The position numbers and the translations under genes were made by a program. A DNA stretch of 58,543 nt from CAWEHU01 sp963808965 (GTDB lineage: Bacteria; Pseudomonadota; Alphaproteobacteria; Acetobacterales; Acetobacteraceae), in NCBI GenBank assembly GCA_963808965.1, contig CAWEHU010000021.1, positions 1 through 58,543 on the forward strand, in the 5' to 3' direction. This document shows, in pieces, positions 37,683-46,696 of this stretch (the first letter of the stretch is position 1; each line of letters begins with the position of its first letter). Under the pieces are notes generated by a model that saw nothing but the letters and a program-made list of their open reading frames with translations, made no database searches and was not told where the DNA came from.

Positions 37683-37985
37683 ATGCCCCGCAAGCCTCGC
37701 GTGCCATCGATCCCGGACAAGCCGTCGATCCCAAGCACGACGGAGCGAACGCGCGCCGGCCCGCAGGCGGTTGGCGAACCGGTGATGGGCACGGCGCAGT
37801 TCGACCTGTGGCAAGCGTTCGCAGAAAGCTGGCAAGCCGCCGAGGGTGATGCAGCACCAGCCCTGCCCAGAAAATCCGCCGCCGCCGGAGCTGAACGAGG
37901 TCTTGGCGCTTTGCCCCGCGCGCCAGATCGCGCCCGCGCGAACCGGACCTGCCCAGAGCAATGCTTGCCGGGCAGTCGTCCCTGA
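37683..37985 (+). CDS. hypothetical protein
   Basis: A 100-residue frame from ATG 37683 containing KPRVPSIPDKPSIPSTTERT and MGTAQFDLWQAFAESWQAAE. No family, membrane segment or strong ribosome site. It lies 54 bp before the AT-hook protein gene in the same direction, which weakly supports a real plasmid gene. Confidence 0.35.
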   Translation: MPRKPRVPSIPDKPSIPSTTERTRAGPQAVGEPVMGTAQFDLWQAFAESWQAAEGDAAPALPRKSAAAGAERGLGALPRAPDRARANRTCPEQCLPGSRP

Positions 37986-38039
37986 CCGGCATTGCTCGCC
38001 CCGCATCCATCCCCGATGAGCGCGCGTTAGCCCCGGACC

Positions 38040-38554
38040 ATGGCACGCAGACCTCCTGAACCACCCACGCGAGAGACCAGCGCCGGCGCGAGCCCGCGGC
38101 GCCGCGGCCGACCCCCCAAGACCGGGACAGCCGGCGCAAGCACGGCTGCAAGACGGGGTCGGCCGGGCAAGAAATCAGCCGCGGATATCCCGCCTGCCCG
38201 CACCAAAGCGGCTGCGAAAGCGCCCAGAAGCGCGCGCCCGGGCGGCCCAAGGCGAGCCCGGCTCCCGCTCCACGCGGCACCAGTGGCCGGGGTCGCAAAG
38301 CCGGCGCGGCGGAGCTTACCGGTCAAATCCAGCAGATCCTCGACCAGCTGAGCGGGCTGCGCGGGATCCAGACCGCGATGCAGGCGCTTGACGCCAAACT
38401 CGACGCCGTCTTGCGCCAAGTAGAGGCTCGGGGCGGGCGCGATCCGGGCGACGCCGTGCCGCCCGGGGTGGCCGTGCAGTCCCCGGCACCGCTGAGCACC
38501 GAGGATCAAGCGGTGCTGGACAAGCTTGAAAACGAGCGGCCGCCGCGTTCCTGA
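38040..38554 (+). pseudogene. AT-hook-like DNA-binding protein with coiled-coil C-terminus, one frameshift
   Basis: From ATG 38040 a strongly basic N-terminus carries repeated GRP cores: SPRRRGRPPKTG, ARRGRPGKKS, and in the second frame APGRPKASP and SGRGRKAG. After a frameshift between about 38200 and 38240 the chain ends in a helix, AAELTGQIQQILDQLSGLRG and MQALDAKLDAVLRQVEARG. RGRP cores are the AT-hook signature that binds the minor groove of AT-rich DNA; the C-terminal helix suggests oligomerisation. It is carried within the inverted-repeat-bounded replicon, upstream of repA, so a nucleoid-like or copy-control role is possible. No known family was recognised. Confidence 0.5.
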
Positions 38555-38691
38555 TCTTGTGCAAGCGGACTCGCTCCGAGGCGGCCCTTACTGGTCCGTG
38601 CCTCGCTTTCACATCTGCTCAAGCGGGCGGGCCCGTAAGGCCGGGTTCGTAATGCAACCACGTCTCTATCGGGAGCTGGATTTCTGCAGAG

Positions 38692-39705
38692 CTACCGACT
38701 TTCGATTAAACGAAAACCCTGAACTGTCGTCTTCGGAACGGCTGGTTTCGAAGGTCTCAGGAGGAGGCCGTGTGTGGTCACGCCCACATTAGCGTGCGGA
38801 TAGGCCACGAGCACGTCCGGGATCACCTCTCGGATACGTTGCGCCAGAGTGAATGTGGTTCGTTCACTGCTGCCAATTTGGCCCTGTATTGCGCTCCACC
38901 GGAGGTGCAGATCGCGGTCGAGGCGCGGCAGACGATACGCCAGTAATGCATAGAGATCCAAGCCCAGGGAATTACCTGCAAGATGCGCGATACCCCGCTT
39001 GTCCAATGGGACCGCATGTTCGCGCAGATGATCGTGGAATCTTTCAGATAATTCCACGGTCTCGCACCAGCCTTCCTTTTCTGATCGCCACAATTCCAAA
39101 CGGTCGACGATGCGGCTATCTGCAATGATCGTTCGCTCCCCACCCTGCCCGTCTGCGCCCGTCCATTGCATGGTGAAATTACAGCGCGCAATGCGAAGCG
39201 CCTGCTCGCGCACGGCGCCAATCGTGCCTCGCTTACCGCCTGTCACAGCAAGACCAAGCGACCGCATAAACGCGGACAGAGATGCGCCTAAATTTACAGT
39301 GCGGGATCTGATTCCTTCGGTCTGCAAATGGATTAGGATCAACCGGGCTTTGCTTCCGTATGGGACGCCAACGTATTCGACGCCTCGGGCCGTATCCATC
39401 AGTCCTGGCTGGACAATCAACGAAAAGCGCCCAGAGCGCCAACTCCAGGCGATGTGGTTCTCGGCGGGCCGACTATGCGGAAGGCTGGTCTGGCATAAGC
39501 CGGAGTGAAGGAACGATAGATCCTCCAGTGTCGGCAGCTCGGACAAGAGTTCGTGGGTCAACTCAACTCGCCGCACCTGGCGCGATCGAGTTCGAGGCGA
39601 GGTAGCTTCCCGATCTACCTTTCGGAGAGTTTCCTCAAAACCCAGCATCTCAAGCTGCTCAGCGACCGTCCTCATAGCTTTCCTGTTCTTCGCTTTTCCA
39701 CTCAT
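38692..39705 (-). CDS. repA: plasmid replication initiator RepA
   Basis: A 337-residue protein of the plasmid RepA_C family. Visible blocks: MRTVAEQLEMLGFEETLRKV, WRSGRFSLIVQPGLMDTARG, VGVPYGSKARLILIHLQTEG, LSAFMRSLGLAVTGGKRGTI, IADSRIVDRLELWRSEKEGW, GLDLYALLAYRLPRLDRDLH. The GVPYG-x-x-x-RLIL and GGKRGTI motifs are characteristic of this initiator family, which binds iterons to open the origin. It is transcribed away from an iteron array starting 83 bp upstream and is divergent from parA. No indel is present, which fits an essential gene. Confidence 0.9.
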   Translation of the reverse strand: MSGKAKNRKAMRTVAEQLEMLGFEETLRKVDREATSPRTRSRQVRRVELTHELLSELPTLEDLSFLHSGLCQTSLPHSRPAENHIAWSWRSGRFSLIVQPGLMDTARGVEYVGVPYGSKARLILIHLQTEGIRSRTVNLGASLSAFMRSLGLAVTGGKRGTIGAVREQALRIARCNFTMQWTGADGQGGERTIIADSRIVDRLELWRSEKEGWCETVELSERFHDHLREHAVPLDKRGIAHLAGNSLGLDLYALLAYRLPRLDRDLHLRWSAIQGQIGSSERTTFTLAQRIREVIPDVLVAYPHANVGVTTHGLLLRPSKPAVPKTTVQGFRLIESR

Positions 39706-39788
39706 AGCTGGGCAGCAGTGAGGTGCGGCGCAGAATTGGCTAGGTGGCAGCCCTATAGGAGGGAAATTCTAGGACTCTATAGGAGTCA

Positions 39789-40011
39789 ATAGCCGATTCT
39801 GCGTGGACGACTCGCTCCTCGATAGCTGATTTTGCGAAAGGCTCGGTTCTCGGCATAGGCGACTCTGCGCAAGAGCCACGCAGAACAGCGTGGATAACTC
39901 TTGGCCGAATAGCCGAGTTTGCGTGGAAAAGGAGAATCCGCCCCATAGCTGATTCTGCGTAACTGGCCGGGGCCAAAAGTTCGCAGACCGCACCTAGCCG
40001 ATTCGGCGTCT
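39789..40011. repeat. iteron array, probable plasmid origin (oriV)
   Basis: Six direct repeats of about 18 bp with consensus ATAGCYGATTCTGCGTGG begin at 39789, 39822, 39855, 39909, 39945 and, degenerate, 39994. The first three are spaced exactly 33 bp, three helical turns. A partial inverted copy, CCACGCAGAA, lies at 39876-39885. The array is between repA and parA and is less GC-rich than its surroundings. A DnaA-box-like site lies within it. This is the layout of iteron-controlled plasmids. Confidence 0.85.
39889..39897 (-). promoter_or_regulatory. DnaA-box-like site in the iteron array
   Basis: The minus strand reads TTATCCACG, one mismatch from the DnaA consensus TTATCCACA. It lies between the third and fourth iterons, as expected for a RepA-plus-DnaA origin. 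Confidence 0.55.
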
Positions 40012-40312
40012 ACAGGGCGTGGCGGGCCGCTCCACGTGGGAGTGGCTGAGTGTTCGATGGGCTTCAGCTACGTGCGCTAGCAAGGCTGAAATTGGCGACC
40101 CACCCGTCTCGACCCAAACCTCTGCTGCGGCAACATCAGGTTGCGTCAGAGGGTGCCCAGGTAGCTATCAGGGCTAGACCCCTATGGACGAAGGTGACTG
40201 TAGCTCCCTAGCCACACTACGGGCATAACTGGGGATAGTCCCACTTAGCCGCTTTGTGGTTAGCCCGCTATTCGGCCTAATGCCCCTAGCGCGTAAAGGG
40301 GAGTAGGGGCTT

Positions 40313-40993
40313 ATGGGAACTATCCTAACGATCGCCCAGTCGAAGGGCGGCGCGGGCAAGACAACCCTGGCCGCATGCTTGGCGCCAAATATGGCGGCGG
40401 CCGGCTACCGTGTCGCCGTGGTGGATTCCGACCGGAACCAGAGCTTCGCGTCCTGGCGGGAAAACGCCTATGAGGGGCTGCCTTTTACCTGCGTATCGGA
40501 GATCGACCACATCAAGGTCGTCGATCTCGCCGGCATGCAGGCCGAGGTGCACGACATCGTTCTGGTAGATACTGCGGGGTTCGAGAATCTCACTGCCGCC
40601 TCGGCTATCGGCATGGCTGATTTTGTACTGATCCCTTGCATGCCGGATCGCGGTTCCGTCAGAGAGGCAATGCGGACCGTTCAGCAGGTCGTTAGTCTAG
40701 CTAGGGCGGCTAGGCGCCCTATCCCCCATAGCGTCATATTAACCCGTTGGAAGGCGAGGGGCCTCTCCGAACGCGCGGCGCTCGAGAGCCTGCGGGCGGA
40801 GAAGCTACCAATCCTCGAACACTCGCTCTCCGACCTCTCTGATTATACCAAGTTGTCGTTCAGCGGCGCGGTGCCGACTAATGGCAAGGTCGGCGGGCAA
40901 GCGGCTATGCTCATAGAGGAGCTAGCGGGTAAGGGGGCTATCCCCGATAAGGCGGGTACTTCCATTCCCCCCAAAGAGGGGGTCGCGGCATGA
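40313..40993 (+). CDS. parA: ParA-family partition ATPase
   Basis: A 226-residue Walker-type ATPase from ATG 40313, with AAAGGGGAG upstream. Deviant Walker A TIAQSKGGAGKTTLAACLAP, Walker A' AVVDSDRNQSFASW and Walker B DIVLVDTAGFENL are present. It lacks an N-terminal HTH, so it belongs to the small type Ib ParA group, which moves plasmids over the nucleoid. The downstream partner gene overlaps by 4 bp. The roughly 300 bp upstream, after the iterons, should hold the promoter and the centromere; no clear repeat set was resolved there. Intact. Confidence 0.93.
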   Translation: MGTILTIAQSKGGAGKTTLAACLAPNMAAAGYRVAVVDSDRNQSFASWRENAYEGLPFTCVSEIDHIKVVDLAGMQAEVHDIVLVDTAGFENLTAASAIGMADFVLIPCMPDRGSVREAMRTVQQVVSLARAARRPIPHSVILTRWKARGLSERAALESLRAEKLPILEHSLSDLSDYTKLSFSGAVPTNGKVGGQAAMLIEELAGKGAIPDKAGTSIPPKEGVAA

Positions 40994-41304
40994 ACTCCTT
41001 CAAGGCGAAGCGTGTCTCGGGCGCGGAACTGTCTCAACAAATTGCAGGGGTGACCGCCCGGCTACCACCCGCCGAGCCGAAGCTGGCCAATGTCGTCGCC
41101 GATCCGCCGATACGGTCGAGGGCGCCGCGGAAGGTACAAATCAACTTCCAAGCTTCAGAGGAATTCGCCGAGTTGGTGGCGTGTGAGGCGGAGAAGGAAG
41201 GATCCACACGTCGCTTTTTCGCGCGACTGATGCGCAAAGCCGGCTACGACGTTCCGGAAGCAGATGCGAATCCGCCGGACACGCGGCGGAGAAGGGGAGG
41301 GTAG
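40990..41304 (+). CDS. small ParB-type centromere-binding partner
   Basis: A 104-residue protein with ATGA overlap to parA, so the two are co-translated. The N-terminal half is flexible (FKAKRVSGAELSQQIAGVTA). The C-terminal half, RKVQINFQASEEFAELVACE and STRRFFARLMRKAGYDV, fits a ribbon-helix-helix fold as in ParG-like partners of type Ib systems. Position is the strongest evidence. It would bind the centromere and stimulate ParA ATPase. Confidence 0.7.
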   Translation: MNSFKAKRVSGAELSQQIAGVTARLPPAEPKLANVVADPPIRSRAPRKVQINFQASEEFAELVACEAEKEGSTRRFFARLMRKAGYDVPEADANPPDTRRRRGG

Positions 41305-41495
41305 CCGCTGATCTCGTGAATGGAACTGGTCCCCGAGGGCCCGTCGGCATTGGAACTTGCTGGCAGGCGGCCGTTTGAAAACTCGTCCAGGGTGAGGGGA
41401 GGGGAGGGGCCCAGAAAGCCCTCCAGTGCGGACCGCTTGAGGCGGGCGTGCCGTAACGGACCCCAAGCCCCTGCGTGCCGGTCAGCTGGCTGAAA

Positions 41496-41601
41496 GCGCC
41501 GTTAACGCAAGTTAGGGCCGGAATTGCCGGAGATGCGGAAGGAAATGGCGGTTTTGCTTCCGTCTTGGCGGTTGCGGCGCCGCTGCATCAAGGGCTTAGG
41601 A
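41496..41601. repeat. right copy of the ~106-bp inverted repeat
   Basis: The reverse complement of 36854-36960, with a few mismatches. It starts about 190 bp after the parB-type gene, so replication and partition genes lie wholly between the copies. Confidence 0.8.
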
Positions 41602-41641
41602 TCGAGAAGAAGAAAGGCGCGTCTGCGACTGGGGTCCCGAC

Positions 41642-41834
41642 ATGCACGCGGACGACGATGGCTTCCGGCCTCCCTGGGAGGACGAGGAGAAGGTGCCCCC
41701 AGGTCGCGCCGGCCCGCACGGTGACAGCGCGTCCTGCGCCCGCTGGGGCGGGCGCAGGACGCGGTGGCCCGGCTCGAAGCCTCGATCGTCGCCGCGCCGG
41801 ACGACCTCGCCGCCGGATTGCGCGCCCGGCTGGC
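41642..41834 (+). pseudogene. DUF1612-type gene fragment interrupted by ISKra4
   Basis: From ATG 41642 the start HADDDGFRPPWEDEEKVPPG is followed, after one frame change, by LGRAQDAVARLEASIVAAPD and DLAAGLRARLA, matching the N-terminal region of RHE_PE00001-type DUF1612 proteins. The frame is cut at 41835 by the end of an ISKra4 element. Sequence beyond the IS does not continue the gene, so a deletion accompanied or followed insertion. Confidence 0.6.
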
Positions 41835-43299
41835 GGGAGTGTCCAAAAACTGGGGGATCAGGCCGCCTTTGCCAGTTGTGGGCTTGGGCTCGAGACCGGC
41901 TCAAACAGCTGGCCGAGCCCCGAACCGAGCACGCCGTTGTAGACGGCACAACGAACCTGGAGCAGAAGATCGGCGCCTCGTCGCGACCATCGCATCTGCT
42001 GCGATTTGTTCATTCGGCGATTGACAAGGAAGTTCGCAGTCCCTTCGGTCACCGAAGTTCCGACACGCAAGCCGGCGCGATATCGCTTGGCGTAGTTCAC
42101 GAGCCAGTTGCTCTGGCTGTTGAGATAGCGGTCGACTTCGTGCAACGCCGCCCACAGCTTGCGTGACGGCACGCCTGTCGTGCGATGGCCGCGCTCGCCC
42201 TTGAAGAGATGCATGACCTTCCGGATCCGGTCGATGCTGCGCCGGGCATTCTTGGCCTTGCCGTTCCAGATGCGCCAGCGCAGCCGCTCGACCTCCGCGA
42301 CGATCACGGTCTTCGCCTGCATCCGGCCCGGCTGGTCGGTCGACAATCCGATTGCCGCTTGCTTCGCGTGCTGGAGCCGCATGGCGATATGAAACCAGTC
42401 GGCGATTGGTGGATTCGTGACCCCGGCATCGGCCAGAATCGATCGCAGACCGGGGCAGCCGTCGGTGAACGCGGTCAGCTCCGTGTCGTCGGTTCGGCCC
42501 ACCGTCTCCAGGTTTCGGCGGATCAGCACCGCGAGGTCGGTATCGGTCCTCGCGACAGCGCCGAATACTTGCCGGGCTCCGCCGGGTGTCTCGACGTTGC
42601 CGACGCGAACCTCCAGATGCCGTTCGCCATCGCGGCAGCTACGGATGAAGGTCGAGTCCACGGTGACCGTGACTGTCGACGCCGCGGCCGCCGGCTTGGC
42701 CGCGGCATCGCGAAGTTGCTCCCCGGCCTTGAGCGTATGGCCGCGCAAAGTCTCGGGGCTCTTTCCAGCCTCGACCGGCAGAAGATGCTGCAGCACGCCA
42801 GCCGCGACGCGATACGGCATCAGGGCGGAAAGATGCGCTCGCAGCTGGTCCAGCTCCGGTGTCGACCGACAATGCGATGGCCAGCTGACACCCGGCTCGG
42901 TGCGGCCACAGTCAGTGCAGCGAAACCGCGGCAGCCGCACGGTCACCCCGCCGAACAGCGTCGCGACTTGACGAAGCCGCCAGTCCTTGACGTGGCATCC
43001 ACCGCCGCAGGCCGAGCAATCCGGTCGCAGAACCGCATGATCGCGGGCTTGCGCGGCAACGACCGCTTGCTGAACCCGTGCCAGAAGCTGCTTCGCCTCC
43101 GGTAGCGTCAGCCCCAGATTTGCGATATCGCCAAGGTCGTTGGGCCGGCTGATCTCCAGTACCTGAACACTCCGTGCCCGGCTGTCGGTCCCCGTTTCGA
43201 CCAACTGCAGAACCCACCTCATCCACGATCCCCCAGCCGGCAACGACCCGACTGGTCATATCGCTTCCGTCCCTATCCCCCCAGGTTTTGGACACTCCC
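41835..43299 (-). mobile_element. complete ISKra4-family insertion sequence
   Basis: Terminal inverted repeats are visible: GGGAGTGTCCAAAAACTGGG at 41835 and its near-perfect complement ending at 43299 (CAGGTTTTGGACACTCCC). One intact transposase gene on the minus strand fills the element. A truncated relative lies at 12160-12687. Confidence 0.85.
41858..43222 (-). CDS. ISKra4-family transposase
   Basis: A 454-residue protein; ATG 43222 is preferred (TTG 43243 is in frame). An N-terminal zinc-ribbon region (CSACGGGCHVKDWRLRQ, FRCTDCGRTEPGVSWPSHC) precedes the DDE core: TVTVTVDSTFIRSCRDGERH with the first Asp, LTAFTDGCPGLRSILADAGV with the second, and a C-terminal RVGTSVTEGTANFLVNRRMN with the Glu. 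DWFHIAMRLQHAKQAA is the typical helix after the second Asp. The frame is open throughout and both ends of the element are present, so it may still be active. Confidence 0.9.
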   Translation of the reverse strand: MRWVLQLVETGTDSRARSVQVLEISRPNDLGDIANLGLTLPEAKQLLARVQQAVVAAQARDHAVLRPDCSACGGGCHVKDWRLRQVATLFGGVTVRLPRFRCTDCGRTEPGVSWPSHCRSTPELDQLRAHLSALMPYRVAAGVLQHLLPVEAGKSPETLRGHTLKAGEQLRDAAAKPAAAASTVTVTVDSTFIRSCRDGERHLEVRVGNVETPGGARQVFGAVARTDTDLAVLIRRNLETVGRTDDTELTAFTDGCPGLRSILADAGVTNPPIADWFHIAMRLQHAKQAAIGLSTDQPGRMQAKTVIVAEVERLRWRIWNGKAKNARRSIDRIRKVMHLFKGERGHRTTGVPSRKLWAALHEVDRYLNSQSNWLVNYAKRYRAGLRVGTSVTEGTANFLVNRRMNKSQQMRWSRRGADLLLQVRCAVYNGVLGSGLGQLFEPVSSPSPQLAKAA

Positions 43300-43532
43300 T
43301 ACCAGTCCGTTCCGCGAAGATGACGGTTCCATTCTCTTGTTCGATCGATGGGCCATTCTCTTGTCCCGACCGGGTCATGGCGATGCGTCGCGCACAGGCG
43401 CGGTCCGTGATGCCGCGCAGCGGCACCGGCCGAGCCGGCGCGCAGCGTCATGGACGGCGGCGAGCACGTCGCAATGCTGACCGGAGTCGGCGACGGCCGG
43501 CGAGCGGTTGTGGCCTGCAAGTCGTCGGGGGT

Positions 43533-43640
43533 TCAGGCGCGCTTAAGCGTCTCTTCGAGATCGCGCAGCGATAGCTTCGCCCCTTGATGTTGATCACGTG
43601 AGAGCGATGCAACAATCGGTCGAGGATGGCGGTGGAAGGA
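43533..43640 (-). pseudogene. IS21 helper ATPase IstB, C-terminal scrap
   Basis: About 33 codons read AILDRLLHRSHVINIKGRSY and LRDLEETLKRA before a stop at 43533. This is the conserved end of IstB-like ATPases of IS21. The ATPase motifs and istA are not present. Confidence 0.7.
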
Positions 43641-43802
43641 CCTCATCGCCGGCCAGCGTTCCGGTAGGAGCACGACAAAAGGCTTTACCATGAGCGTAGG
43701 AGGCCAGTTCTCACCGGCTCGCTTCCGGAGAAGACTTTTCTTATTGCCGTAATGATTAGTAAAGTAGAGAATGACGATAGCGATTTGAAGGAAGTGCAAA
43801 AA

Positions 43803-45154
43803 ATGACCAAGAAAACCAAAAACGTATACCTTCACCACCATGGTAGGCAGGGCGCTATTGGCACCTTTCCGGGGGCGATCCGACGCCGGCCAAGTTGTCG
43901 GGTTTTATGATGATAGCCAATTCAGAGCGCACGCCTTTCTCGAAGACAAAGGCGCGGTCACCACTATCGACCCGAAGGGCGCCACTTATGCCGTCGCGCT
44001 ACAGATCAACAATGGCGGTCAGGTTATCGGGTATATCGCGACAGCAACAACGTAACCCACGGATTCCTCGACCGTAAAGGCGTGATCACCACCATCGATC
44101 CGCAAGGTTCGACTTCCACCCAGCCGCTACAGATCAACAACGCTGGCCAGATTATCGGGAACTATAGCGACAGCAACGGCGTAAGCCACGAATTCCTCGA
44201 CGACAAAGGCACGATTACCACCATCGATGCCCCCGGTTCGACTTCTACCTTTTTGGACCAGATCAACGCATCTGGCGAAATTATTGGCGGCTACAATGAC
44301 AGCAGCGGCGTAAGCCACGGCTTTCTTGATGACAACGGTACGATCACCACCATCGATCCGCCCGGCGCGGTTAATGGCGTCTCCCTCGATGACATCAACG
44401 ACGCCGGTGGATCCTAGGGGAGCTATGAGGACAGCAACTTCAACGAACACGGTTTCCTCTACGACAAAGGCAAGATCGCCACCATCGATCCACCGGGATC
44501 ATCTGCCTCTGAACTCGTTATCCCGGATGGTCTGAACAGCGCCGGCCAAGTAACGGGACCTGCTACGATAGCAACTTCAATCAACGCGGCTTCCTCTACG
44601 ACAAGGGCAATATCACTAGCATCGACGCGCCGGGTTCGACTTCCACCCACCCGCTACAGATCGACAACGCTGGCCAGATTATCGGGAACTATAATGACAG
44701 CAGTGGGGTCTCTCATGGCTTTGTAGAGGACAAGGGCACGTTCATACCATTGATCCGCCGGGTGCCGCCTTCACCGTCTTGCAAGGAATGAATAACTCTG
44801 GCGACATTATCGGGTAGTATCGGGGTCCAAGCCAACGGCCGCTTTATAAACCATGGCTTCCTGGCCACAGACCCTCCGGGCGATAGCCAGCCCTCTTTTC
44901 TCGGTGCTGCTAGCGCCGAGAGCGCACCCTGGAGGCTGACAGCGCTCAGCGATGGCGAGGGCCTCGGATTGGACGCACTCGTCGGCCCTGACTGGGCGGC
45001 TGACTTCCTGTCCGTCTTAGGGATGATGGCCCCTCCACTCGCTCAACCCTTGGGTGGAGCTGCGCTGCTAAAGCCGTGGTCGAACATGGCGTTGGGCGCA
45101 CTGCCTTATTCCGAGACGAGCGGCGGCTGGATGCCCGGATTGCACCCGGTCTGA
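43803..45154 (+). pseudogene. HAF-repeat protein with several frameshifts
   Basis: From ATG 43803, with GGAAG upstream, the gene encodes a chain of HAF repeats, each 43 residues (129 bp): consensus GFLDDKGTITTIDPPGSTST followed by LQINNAGQIIGNYSDS. Phase markers ACCACCATCGAT recur at 129-bp spacing (44088, 44217, 44346). About seven copies are recognisable through several indels. The C-terminal about 90 residues are different (LTALSDGEGLGLDALVGPDW) and end at 45154. HAF repeats occur in extracellular or cell-surface bacterial proteins and probably form beta-propeller-like folds. No signal peptide is visible at this start. Function is unknown. Confidence 0.75.
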
Positions 45155-45252
45155 CCCCCAGGGCTGTTCAACGCTTGTATGAGGGCCGATGATGTCAAGC
45201 AGGAAATGCATTTTGCGCGGGCGGCTTGGTTCCGCCTTCGGTCAGTTAGCCG

Positions 45253-45286
45253 TGCAACGATTCATGATCATGGTATCATCGTTGCA
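45253..45286. repeat. 9-bp inverted repeat
   Basis: TGCAACGAT at 45253-45261 and ATCGTTGCA at 45278-45286 with a 16-base spacer that itself contains ATGATCAT. It lies between the HAF gene end and the IS110 remnant. It may be an operator or part of the noncoding end of the IS. Confidence 0.5.
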
Positions 45287-45349
45287 ACATTTGTAGGCCC
45301 TTAATGGCAGCAGCATGGCTGCGAGTTCTCCTGTCCTGGTTACTTGCTT

Positions 45350-45945
45350 TTAGTCTAGCAGATTATGGCGCTGAACGGAGAACAGCGCCCTGGGTACATC
45401 GCCAGTCGTGATAAATCGCCAAAGAGCGATGAGCAGCTTGCGAGCCAATGCCACGACCATGGTGGTCGGCTTCTTACCGCCATCGACGCGGGCGAGTACT
45501 CCTGCGCTAGGCCGCTGTCCTTTTGGTGTATCAGAAATCGCCAACCCAACTGGATCATCCCGCGACGCACCCGCGCGTTGCCCGCCTTGGCGAGACCCTT
45601 TTCCCGGCGGCGCCTACCGCTCTCGTCCGGCGAGCCGGTGAGCCCCGCGTATCGGGCGACTGCCCGCTGATGGCGGAAATCACGCGAAAACACTTCATGC
45701 ACGAGCATGTCCGCTGTCTCAACACCCACACCCCGGATGCGTTCCAGTTGCAAGACCTTGGCGTTTGAACCTTCCTGCGGCGCCTGTTCGAGTTGTTCCT
45801 GCCGTGCCGCTTCAATCTGCTTGATCTGCCCGTTAACGAAACGGAGAAGCGCCATTTCGCGCTGTAGCTCGGCCAGTGTATTGGGCGGGATGGCGTTACC
45901 TTCCGGCGTGCGCAGGGTCGCAAGACCGGGATGAGCGAAGTCCAC
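45350..45945 (-). pseudogene. IS110-family transposase C-terminal remnant
   Basis: The C-terminal half of a second, different IS110 transposase: VDFAHPGLATLRTPEGNAIP, LQREMALLRFVNGQIKQIEA, ERIRGVGVETADMLVHEVFS, FRHQRAVARYAGLTGSPDES, GLAKAGNARVRRGMIQLGWR. Near 45495 the frame changes to KKPTTMVVALARKLLIALWR and FITTGDVP. The catalytic N-terminal DEDD part is missing upstream of about 45945. Confidence 0.8.
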
Positions 45946-46696
45946 CTGTTTCACGACCCCGACGCGCGGCCTGCGGAGTGGCGGGCAGAGGAGATCGACA
46001 GCGACGGCGATGGCGGCTGCGACCCCGGTCATCTTCAGCGGCCCGGACGCCGAGCGGCGGGCCAAGCAGTTTGCCGAGGAGCTTCGTAGCCAGAGCCGGC
46101 CCAACTGATTAGTCGCCTAACCCCGCGCACGCCTGAGCGCCGAAGATCGGCTAGTAGACTCCCCGCCACCCCTGGCCTCCAACCGAACCTCGGCGAGCGG
46201 GCTGCACTGTGGGAGTGTGCCGGGTTCCCCCAATGGGCACGGCACGCGATCCGACAACTGCGGCCGGGCTCCGGTGACGGAACCGGCCGCCTTTCCGACT
46301 GGGCACGCCGAGGTGGAGTTCAGTGAATGCGCCAGCAACACCCCGTGCCGCGACCGGATCCAAGCCCCTCGCCGCCGCCTATTGAACCGCGACCCCGTCC
46401 AGACCCTATGCCGGGGCGCCCCACGCCCACGCCGATCTGACCGCGCCGATTTCTGGGCGAGCCGAGAGACCCTCGGGCTGGTGAAGGAAGCGCACAGTCC
46501 CAAAGAGACACAGAAATCTGTGTTTGTGGTTCCCGTAAAATCGGCCGGCCCGGTGCGAGTTACGCCACATAACGCCCGGGGTGTCATCGTAGCGATCCCT
46601 CCAGATTTCGCTGTCCTCGGCGGCTCCGCTAAACCCGGGGCCGCTCTTTTGGTTGGTCTGGACGCAAATCGACGGCGCGTGCTCAATTCGCGGCCC
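45946..46696. other. stretch without an assigned gene
   Basis: Plus-strand frames here look partly coding (FSGPDAERRAKQFAEELRSQ ending at a stop near 46108, then NLGERAALWECAGFPQWARH near 46190-46240), but no family could be named. A palindrome ACACAG-AAAT-CTGTGT lies at 46508-46523. Confidence 0.35.

Noticed and set aside
39789..40011. Repeats resembling a short CRISPR array
   Set aside because: Unit spacing is irregular (33, 33, 54, 36, 49 bp), repeats are degenerate and lie between repA and parA; they are iterons. No cas genes are present.
43963..44760. Regular 129-bp repeats considered as a CRISPR or satellite array
   Set aside because: The repeats are translated into HAF protein units in frame and lack variable spacers.
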